A DNA stretch of 64,000 nt from Pomacea canaliculata (lineage: Eukaryota; Mollusca; Gastropoda; Architaenioglossa; Ampullariidae). The notes below the pieces were generated by a model, which saw only the letters and a program-made list of their open reading frames with translations, was not told where the DNA came from and ran no database searches. A program made the position numbers and the translations under genes. Every line of letters begins with the position of its first letter. Position 1 is the stretch's first letter. The DNA lies in NCBI RefSeq assembly GCF_003073045.1, contig NC_037593.1, positions 6,439,525-6,503,524 on the forward strand. The letters are read 5' to 3'. Shown piece after piece: positions 55,660-64,000 of this stretch.

Positions 55660-57649
55660 ATGAAAGGGAGCAAGTTTGCTGTTCGTCCTCGCTGTTACTG
55701 GTGTATTCGTGGACGTGGAGGCTCTGGTTCCGATCCCAAGCCGGGAAGTGGGCTTCGTCTACAAGTCAGGCAGCGCCGACGCGGCTGTGCGCTTCAACAT
55801 CTACATCGACCTCATCTGCCCTGCCAGCATGCAGGCTTTTTCCACTGTAAAGAAAGTAGCTGACTATTATGGGCCCAGCGTGCTGAGACTAACCACATAT
55901 CTCTTCCCTCTGCCATACCACAGAAACGGATTCTACGCTGCCAAGGTAACGCGCCACCCACCAGCAGAAAATGTATTGTTGTTGCTGCCGTTGTTGTTGT
56001 TGTTGGTGGTGGTGGTGGTGAGTCTTGTTCACTGAAAGTTGTGGGAAGGAAGGAAGCTCTGACTGAGAAAATTGTTCTCAAGTTCTATCTGGAGTTAATT
56101 ACAAGGCAATTGATAATTATCGTTCATTACATCAGAAAAATATTAGATGTGTGTGCGTGCGCGCGAGAGAGAAAGAGAACAAAAGTTCCATAACAAGAGC
56201 TAGAACACTCTCACACAAAGAGAACACAACAACTTTTATCAAAGGGCTGTTCAGGGAAGGAGACAATGTCTAACAAACACCGCCTGTCGTCTCAGTGTAG
56301 CAAGCAAACAGCTTGTTCGCGGGTAAAAAGATGTTCGTGGGATGCACGAGGAAAACGGAGAAACAATGACTAGAACACGTGCTTTACGAACGATGTTTGC
56401 GTGTATTTTTCTGTGAGAGTACAATTTTTGTAAGGCTCCATTCAACCTTTTCATTCGTTCATTCATTCAGTAGCTCTGTTGCATGTTGGATGTTTTTATT
56501 TTTTTACACCCTACATTTTCAAGAAATACTCCCTTCGTCTACAAAAAGGTCATGGAGTATGTTTGGTTCGTGTATTTTGTCTACGGTTTTTTTTTCAAAC
56601 TTCTTTTTACGAAAGTCTAAGGTCGTCGTGCTCGTGCGTCACGTGTCTGCTTTTGTCATCACTAGGGTGCCCACGCAGTCGCCATGATGACCTGTGGCAA
56701 CTTGACCTACAGTTGGTTCGGACATTGTCTTCAAAAACATGGACTTCCTGACCAACTACGCCACCGCCAGCATCTCAGACAAAGCAGTGGTCGAGTAAGT
56801 GGTGAAATGTAACAAGTGATAAAACTGTGGAGTGAAGTGGTCAGTTGTACAAGAGAGAAGGGATGGAGTAAAAAATGAAATGTTATAAAAGAAGAAAATG
56901 GTGTCTACTCCGTGTGCAGTAGATTAGCCTTATTGTCTTACTGGGGTAAGATGACCCAGTATCACCTGCATGGTTGGTGTGTTTCAGCCTCATGGTCAAG
57001 CTGGCCACCAGCCTGGGATTGGACGGCAATAAATTTCAGGCTCCTCGTCGATGATCGCAAGGTGGAGATGGACACTCGCATTGGCTGGAAGTACTGCTGC
57101 ACTAGTAAGTCCGGCTGGAAGCACAGCTGCACTTGATGTCAAAAATAAAAGCCAAAACAATTTTTTAACGATTTTATTTGAACTGTACCTAGAAGGGACA
57201 CTTTTGGCAATATTTTATAATTAAATGTTTTTAAATTTTACAATATTCCTGAGTTTTACGCCAAGCGTGAAGAACTTGTTGCTTGTTATATGTACATTGA
57301 CATCAAGATTGGAGTTCACACAGGACTTATACAAACTATTCAATGTGTGTGATGCAGTGGGTAATGCTTCGGGTAGGAGAATCATTTTGTGGTCAAAAGA
57401 TAATCAAAGTAATATTAAAAAATCGTGGTCTTAGATTCTCATCAGCATATCTACCCGCTTTATTCTTTAGCAAGGGTTGTCTATCCAAGTGAAGGTCCTG
57501 CATGTACTCTGTTCACAGGAGGGGTGGCGTCAACTCCAACCTTTATGGTCAACGACGTGGAGGTGTCAGCTGACCCATCGTGGACAGAGAACGAGTGGCT
57601 AGATGTCATCAACCCGTTGCTTGGCAAAACTCAACTACAGCACAGGTAG
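55660..57649 (+). pseudogene. Thioredoxin-fold secreted protein, copy A, with three +1 frameshifts
   Basis: Exons 55660-55945, 56666-56794, 56988-57104 and 57519-57645 match copy B in order, splice sites and phase, but each of the first three is exactly one base longer than its counterpart. The extra base falls in a TTT (55675-55677, just after the start), a GG in TGGTTCGGAC, and a TTT in AATAAATTTCAG. Each shift moves reading into another frame; beyond each, the family sequence continues. Family features: hydrophobic leader, PIPSREVGFVY, DLICPAS (CxxS in place of CxxC), KVADYYGPSVLRLTT, FPLPYHRN, GNLTYSWF, GWKYCC and cis-Pro region STPTFMVND. If unspliced, exon 4 ends in TAG at 57647-57649; alternatively it splices to 58262. 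It could be a decaying gene or a working gene with assembly indels. The splice sites remain intact. Confidence 0.75.
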
Positions 57650-58261
57650 GTTGATGTTATTTTGGCATGTGTGAATATGTGTTTGGAAGGTGAGACAGGG
57701 TTGGGCGGGATGTTTCGTTTGGCTTATGTTAACTTCGGCTGTGGGGCCGTTTAGTCTGCCAAGGTGTCATTAATAGCAAAAATGAACCTTGTAAACAAAG
57801 CGTTTAATGTGTTGCCGTATCTAATTAAATATTTCATATACCCCTAATCTTCAAATGGATAAGTAAGGTTTGACGACCTTTGACCGGAGAAAAATGTTGG
57901 TTAAAGTCGAAGGCATACGGACAAACAAGAAGCTGGCTTTTTCCCCTTTTGAAGTCTGAGCCTTCGATGAGTTTCAAATTTAATTTTCAGTTTATAGACC
58001 TGTTCACAAGTGCATTTAAAAAAAGAATCAGACAAGATAAACTTGTTTTCTGTGTCAAAGGACGTACCCGTGTTGGTTACAGAACAGCTATAAAACATCG
58101 AACAGCCCCCTTCACAAACGAAAGCAAGATAAACTGTTGTTCTAAATCAAAGAACCTAAAGTAGGAAGTGTAAATGTAATGTTTAGGCTTACATGTAAAC
58201 ATGTATTACCAAGTATACTTTTCTTACTCTCTTGTGTATGTGCGTGTGTTTGTACTCTCAG

Positions 58262-58462
58262 ATGTCGGTCAACATGACCTGTCTCTATCCACCCGGCGAA
58301 GTGGAGTGCTACACCCCGGAAAAATACTGCATCCGGAACTTCGGGTGCAGACGCGAAACTCGACCTCACAGACTTTCTTCTTACCTTTGTTCCGAGTAAA
58401 TCAAGCTGCTGCCTGCACAAAACCCAAACCTCACCTCAAAGACCATGTTCTGCTTCGCAACT
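58262..58462 (+). other. Possible last exon of thioredoxin-like copy A
   Basis: A good acceptor (TTTGTACTCTCAG, ending 58261) precedes a segment conserved with the inverted relic at 54.1-54.3 kb. One frame from ATG 58262 encodes a Cys-rich 45-residue tail (MTCLYPPG, ECYTPEKYC, FGC) ending in TAA, but the donor at 57645 (phase 2) would enter a different frame that stops after a few codons. Its coding status is therefore unsettled. Confidence 0.4.
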
Positions 58463-60540
58463 TATTTCCATTTTTTTCAGCCGAATTAAACCACCTAGCG
58501 TGAATTTCTTTAATCCGTTATATAAATGTTTTAATAAAAATTCAGCCTGGTATTGATCTAGAAAGTCATTTTTAGAAAAGAAAATTTCCAGAATTTCTGA
58601 GAAGTGTGGTTTTCTATTTCTTCCCAGTTGCAGATCGTTTTGTCTCCCTTCTCGAGAAATATCCCATTTCACATATCACTTTGTTATAATCCGCAATCCG
58701 AGGCTGAAATCACAGTTTTGTAATTCCATTCTCCTTGCTTGTCTGAAATCCCAAATGTGACATTATCAACAAATAAAGTTCTGTGAGAGCGAACGAGACT
58801 TCAAGGGCATTAATCATTTGTCCTGGTTTGTCTGAGAGTATAGCCAGCGAGGAGAGAGTGGCAGTAGTCTAGTTTAGACAACAAATGAGCAGACGAAAAT
58901 TTTGGTGGTTGAGATGGACAGAGATTAGCGAATGAACATGCTTATCGAGAGACATGTCAGCAAACATTATGTAACTTTAGTTACCTGTTGAAGTAACGAA
59001 AGGAACATAGGTTCGCCTACCCGAGCAGAGGCAGGAGGCACACCTTGTTTTATTGTCATTTATTTGCAACTAAAAGTCAGATTACTTATGATTGGAAAAA
59101 TCTGTTGTTCCAAGAAACATGCTAGAATATTTACTAGACGATTAATCTTATTGTAGAAATGAAGTTAAAAACAAGGTTGGTTGTTCGGAGAAGAGGAAAC
59201 AGTTCAGACTTGTTGCCGCAATGATGATGTCTCAAACTGTGATTGGAACAACTTTTAACTAAAAACAAAGACAAGAAAATCCAGTTATGTAATCATAGAA
59301 CTGATTTTTTATCAGTTGTGGGCCACTCCCTAAGTCAGGTAAGACAGAAAACATAATTTTATGCATGAGTATCTTCACCATCTTGTCTGGCGGTCGGGTG
59401 GCGTAACGGTCAGCGCCTGTCACCAGTCCAGTGGGTTGCCTGTCCTGAGTTCAGCTCTCGTCTCAGGCACGCTGTTCTTTCTCTGCACGTGTCATGAGGT
59501 AGCTTTAGTTGCTGGCTCGGCGTGAAACACCAATTCCCAAACCTCACACCATCTTGTCTATGCGTGAAAGTACCTGTATTTTTGTTTCGCACGCCAAAAT
59601 TATGTGTACTTTAATGTAAGGGAGGAAGATATGGATACTTACTAGCCCACCGTTACAGAGGATGGAAGGGACTAGAATGAAAGGTTTTCTTCGCTACTGT
59701 AGATAAAACATCTTCACTTTTATTGATGCGTGTCTTGAGTTGAATCATTGCTGTCTCCCACACATGCGCAGTTGTCTCGCATGAAGATACAAACTAATCA
59801 AAGACCTTGAAAGTGAACAGATACCCGGGTATTCGCACAGCTTGTGTACTCACCTTATCTATCATCCTCCTCATATTCACACCTAAGCTGTCGTCGCAGG
59901 AAAGGGAGATTATCACTGCGTACAGAGTTATTTAGCAGGGGAGATTATTCTAGGTCACGGAAAGCATGGAATGTCAAATTACATGATGTAAATCCAGAAA
60001 AACAAGTTTGTTTATGTGACTTTGTGAAGACAATGGCTGTTGTGTCGTGGCAGTGCCAGCTTTCATACGTGAGCAAAGGTGCCGGTGTTGTCTGAGAATA
60101 GCTCCTGGGAATTCCTGCCACGGGGATTTTGTTATCAGCTTAGTTCCGTGATAGCAATGCGTGGGTGGGCGATCAAAGGAAGCAGTGTTCACTTTGGCTA
60201 AAGTTTTAGCAACACATTTATTCCTAGGGCATCTCAAATACTAGCTGAGACAGACTCACCTTCAGAGAACCAACATGGCCGCTAGTCGGCTTCAAGAAGA
60301 GCGAGATAAGGTTTCTGCTTAGTTTCACCTCCGCGGGTACAAGAGATATTTTACTATTGTGTGACCACATTATCTCAGTGCACCTAATTGAGGTGTATCC
60401 GTGTATGTACACCTACCTTCATCCCCCATTTTAAATGCAAATTTTTGCAGACGTGTGCCCTAAATCTACAAGTTCGGTGTCACAGGCGACGCCTGACAGG
60501 GCACACCTAGTTCATCTAGCATCTTCTGCAGCTGTCACAC
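58463..60540. other. Spacer between thioredoxin-like copies A and B
   Basis: No coding exon is supported. A recent SINE sits at 59389-59546. The rest is AT-rich unique-looking sequence. Confidence 0.5.
59389..59546 (+). repeat. tRNA-derived SINE with 13-bp target duplication
   Basis: Starts GGCGGTCGGGTGGCGTAACG with A-box-like TAACGGTCAGCGCC and B-box-like GAGTTCAGCTCTCG. It ends GGCTCGGCGTGAAACACCAA plus a short pyrimidine/A tail. It is flanked by perfect direct repeats CACCATCTTGTCT at 59376-59388 and 59547-59559, the hallmark of LINE-mediated insertion. Confidence 0.92.
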
Positions 60541-60547
60541 TATAAAA
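60541..60547 (+). promoter_or_regulatory. TATA box of thioredoxin-like copy B
   Basis: TATAAAA follows CAGCTGTCACAC. Transcription would start about 30 bp on, just upstream of the SINE that separates it from the ATG at 60761. Confidence 0.6.
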
Positions 60548-60581
60548 CTCTCGCTCGGACTCCGCTTGCAGTCATTCTCAC

Positions 60582-60742
60582 GGGCGGTCCGGTGGTACAA
60601 CAGTTAGCAAGAGCTGGTTGTCCCAGGTTCAGCTCTCGTCTTGGGCAGGTGTTATTTCTCTACGTGGCATCTGTTTACAGGGCTTTGCCGTGATATAGCC
60701 TTCGTAAAACACCAATTTCTCTTCTCTCCCACCTTCTTCATT
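60582..60742 (+). repeat. SINE inserted in the 5' leader of thioredoxin-like copy B
   Basis: Reads GGGCGGTCCGGTGGTACAAC, B-box-like CCAGGTTCAGCTCTCG, CTACGTGGCATCTGTTTACA, and ends AAAACACCAATTTCTC. Flanking direct repeats ATTCTCAC (60574-60581 and 60743-60750) bound it. It lies between the TATA box and the start codon; copy A has no such insertion. Confidence 0.85.
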
Positions 60743-60760
60743 ATTCTCACCCAGTTCCCG

Positions 60761-63700
60761 ATGGCGCAATGTCGTGTGGTCCAGATGGCGGTAGTCTTCA
60801 TGGTGATGACCCTGGCGGGAGGTCAAGTGCCGATCCCCCCGCGCCATGCGGGGTTCGTGTATCGATGTGGACATAACAACGCCCCGATTCACTTCGATCT
60901 CTACATCGACCTCACATGTAGTGACAGCTTGGTGGCCTTTCCCACTGTTCGCAAGGTGGCGGACCACTACGGACCGGACAAGCTGAGGTTGACCACCTTC
61001 CTCTTCGCCCTGCCCTACCACAGAAACGCCTACGCTACAACAAAGGTCACGGTTATTCTCCTAATTGTTTACTGCTGTTCTTTCCTCGGTTTTTTTCTTC
61101 TTTTTTGTTTTGTTTCTTTTTTTGTGTTTCCTTTATTTGTTTCTGTGTATGTTTTCTTTATTTTGTTTGTTATATTGTTTATTCTTTTTCTCGTTTCCGT
61201 TTTTTATACCTCCTTCACTCTAGCTTTCTTTCCTTATTGTTTCCTTTTTTCTTTCTCTTATCTCTACCTTTCCCTTTCTCTCTTTTTCGCTCTTCCATTT
61301 CTCGTTCATAAAAAGTTTTGTTCGAGTTGTAGACCATTACTGCCATAACAATATTTATCCTTCTTCGCCCCCATTAGACGTTTCTTCTCTGTCATTGTTG
61401 ATTTGTCGTCTGACAGGGTGCTCACGCTGTAGACATTATCACTAGGGGCAACTTGACCTACACTTGGTTTGCTACAGTCTTCAACAACATTGCCAGCTTA
61501 ACGGACTCAGCAACACGAAATCTGACAGACATCGATGTTCTTAAGTAAGCTGCTCCGTCATTATCGCCATTATTAACAGCAAAAGTTGTTGTTGTTGTAG
61601 AAGTATTATTTTATAAAACTACTTTAATGACGATCATTTCAACTAATGAAACACCTGGTGTATGTAGAAGTCACTTGCATCTTGCCGTTGACCAACCTCG
61701 GTTTTAAGGTGACCAACGTTTTATCCAAGTTGTTAGCTGTTGATAACCAGGGATGAAGGTGAAAATCTGATCATGAAACGTTCTAACTCATAATTCATCA
61801 TGCTTTCCACAAGTGTAATTGCATAAAACGATGCATTACTGTTGTGGGGTATTTAATAGTGTGATAGGGGTGTGCGTGGAAGAGCAGCTGGTATCCATGC
61901 CTTCGTGCATCCGTCCGCGTGTTTATTCTCTATTACAGGGTATAGGCACTTATTCCTCACCACACACTCACATATATATATATGCATTTAGGACAGAAGT
62001 GCATGTCACTGACTAGGCCATCAAGTAGCATTAGCCTGTGTGTGCATAGTTATATAAGTGTACGTGTCCGACAATGAAGAGAAGTCTATTTATCTTTATA
62101 AAAATGCTGATACGTTGTGTGTGAACATTAATGTCTGCCAATCAGTCCTGTCTGGCTTTCCAGCTATTCCAGAACTAATTCCAATCGGTGGCATCTAGGC
62201 AGACTCTAAGCATTCAGTTGTCTTTCCCACAAAGTTCTCTGTCACACCCTTCCCTGCTCTTCTTCCTTTTGCAATATCATGTTACTCTCAGCTCTTGTTC
62301 TTGTTATTTGGTTCCTCTCTGTTTTCTGTATTTGATTTTATTCTTCATTTAGTATGGTTGTTTATTCTTTTATAGTTCATATGTTATTTGTTTTCCTGTT
62401 CCTCGTATGCTGTCCGTGTTTCGTTCTTTTTCTAAAGCGCTAAGAGCATGCACCTTAGGAGTGTGAGTATGCGCTTTAAAAATTTTGCATTTATTATTAT
62501 TACAAACGCCCATCCATGGACAAGGGAGGTGATCATTGCTGTGGAGAATGATACACTAACATTTTATCCGACTTCACAGAATCTTTTTAACTTCCCACAA
62601 GCACGTGTATAGAAAGTCGACATATATATAAATTCCACTGGGTGTTGGTCACCTTGTTCGGGCTTCCCGTATTTATGTAATAATTTATCTCAACATTCTC
62701 TAGTTCTGTATCATTTCACATCATATTCATATTCAATTCATAATTCTGTTATGCTTTCCAGCCGACTTGTAAGTCTGGCCTCTGCAATAGGGGTACCTGA
62801 TGTTCAGTTCCGGCAGCAGATTGTCAGCAATCTAGTCTCTTCCTTGGCTCGCAACGGGTGGAAGTATGCGTGTACCCGTAAGTATGTGGCCTGTCTCCAG
62901 GGTACTGGCAACTCAGTGTACTTTCACAAGTTGGAACTATGTCACGTAGGTAGGACGCTGAATGAAGCTTTAACTCGAGGTTGTTGTTATCGGTAGTGTT
63001 GGTCATGGTGATGGTGATGGAGGAAGGGGTGGTCGTTGACGTGGTAATGATTAGAGGCGGTCTTTGAGGGTGACAACTGAGGTAACCGCCCCAACCCCTC
63101 GCCTGAGAGGGGCCCTGGAGATTCGTGTGGTACAATATATAGCTCACACTTACGGCTCTCGGCCCCGGGGTCCCAGCATACTTCTAAGGCTGTTACTGGT
63201 GATGATAATTGATGATTGATGACGATTAATGAAAGTTAACCTTTGATGATGATTTCTTCTGCTGCTGCTGTCGCTGCTGATGCTGCTGATGATGATTAAT
63301 GCAGGTTCGGTGGCGGAAACGCCGTCTTTCTTTATCAACGGTGTGGCGGTTAGAGATGCTCAGTCAACGTGGACTGAACAGCAGTGGCATCAGCTGATCG
63401 ACTCCTTGCTGACCGACACCGCATATCAGGTAGCCGACCTTGACACCCTTAAAGAACTTTGCAGGCCACGGAGTCTTCGACCAGTCTCAAAATGACATTT
63501 TCATATTTCATTTAGTTTAAACTTTCTTTGCTTTCACACTCAGAACATGGGTTTTAAGTGACAGGGTAGAAATAAACTTTTCGTGCAACCTCTTATTCAT
63601 CAAGCAAAATAACAGAGGCAAGTAAACTCTAGGTAATGGAAAGTTGAAGCAAAAGGCGGGCGGGGGTGCGCTATCTTCTGTAAAGGGAGATAACTGTAGC

Positions 63701-63935
63701 AAATAGTCTGCTTCAAAAAAGCCTGCCATGTTCTCTCCCCTTGTTACTGTACGTGCGTGCGGTGTTTCAGATATACTCAGGCGATTGTGAAGGGTTGAAC
63801 CCAATTGTGAACCCAACCCGATATGAACCTCACAGGGCTGACCACCTGTCTGCAGCACACACTGTGCAAAGCAGCTTCGCTACCAGTGTCCTCAGCTTTG
63901 TTTTCATCGCCCACATTATCATCATCGTATCGTAA
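60761..63935 (+). CDS. Thioredoxin-fold secreted/GPI-type protein, copy B
   Basis: Five exons: 60761-61045, 61417-61544, 62762-62877, 63305-63429, 63771-63935 (stop 63933-63935); phases 0, 2, 1, 0; 272 aa. A hydrophobic leader (about aa 9-21) precedes QVPIPPRHAGFVY. DLYIDLTCSDSLVAF (46-60) occupies the DsbA/thioredoxin active-site position, but the motif is CSDS, so a two-cysteine redox centre is lacking. Further family marks are KVADHYGPDKLRLTT, LPYHRN, GNLTYTWF, GWKYAC and the cis-Pro segment ETPSFFING (181-189). The last exon adds a Ser-rich stretch and a terminal hydrophobic run (VLSFVFIAHIIIIVS), which looks like a GPI-attachment or anchor signal. If exon 4 is not spliced, the protein ends at 63495 instead. 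The family resembles DsbA-like thioredoxin-fold proteins; the role is unknown, perhaps a chaperone or binding protein. It is a tandem paralog of copy A. Confidence 0.85.
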
Positions 63936-64000
63936 AAAAAAAAAAACACAGAAATTTTACAATCTCTTTACGTTTACTCAGACCCTGTCTTCACCTTCTT

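Noticed and set aside
55676..56035. A TTG start for thioredoxin-like copy A that avoids the frameshift
   Set aside because: Nuclear animal genes rarely start at TTG. The ATG at 55660 lies one base out of frame and aligns in position with copy B's leader, so a frameshift is the simpler explanation.
59389..60742. Reading the A/B-box heads as genuine tRNA genes
   Set aside because: They lack a full cloverleaf and are joined to a shared non-tRNA body with target duplications, so they are SINEs.

Overview
The window is animal nuclear DNA: intron-rich genes with GT-AG splice sites, many short dispersed repeats, and no prokaryotic features. The ERK kinase, the style of tRNA-derived SINEs and the overall gene texture suggest a lophotrochozoan, most likely a gastropod mollusc. 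That placement is inference.

Layout. (1) About 7.2-13.7 kb, + strand: the 3' part of a gene for a single-pass membrane protein with one membrane-proximal sushi/CCP domain and a long polar cytoplasmic tail. Its 5' exons were not found. (2) 20.1-23.4 kb, + strand: an ortholog of PAGR1 (PTIP-associated protein 1), four exons, with an unusually long Ser/Pro/Gly/Met-rich C-terminus. (3) 30.4-47.24 kb, - strand: a complete ten-exon ERK-type MAP kinase (367 aa) that converges on PAGR1. (4) 55.6-63.9 kb, + strand: two tandem secreted thioredoxin-fold proteins with CxxS instead of CxxC. The upstream copy carries three single-base frameshifts. A dead inverted copy of its putative last exon lies at 54.1-54.3 kb.

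The most striking observation is in the ERK gene. Three of its nine introns have near-perfect U12-type (minor spliceosome) 5' splice sites (GTATCCTT, ATATCCTT, GTATCCTT). Each also has a U12 branch point (CCTTGAC) 11-12 nt upstream of the exon, and the three junctions give exact ERK protein only when read this way. A second theme is possible ancient linkage: PAGR1 and ERK1 (MAPK3) also lie close together in human 16p11.2.

The rest is intergenic or intronic DNA with recognisable repeats: at least four copies of one tRNA-type SINE (one with a perfect 13-bp target duplication, one inside the 5' leader of the thioredoxin-like copy B), members of related SINE families, a 255-bp hAT-type MITE with an 8-bp duplication, two decayed LINE fragments, and several minisatellites. 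One minisatellite has multiplied a splice donor. The PAGR1/ERK interval looks depleted of CpG, as expected for methylated gene bodies, except for a CpG-rich block inside ERK intron 2 (about 36.3-41.4 kb).
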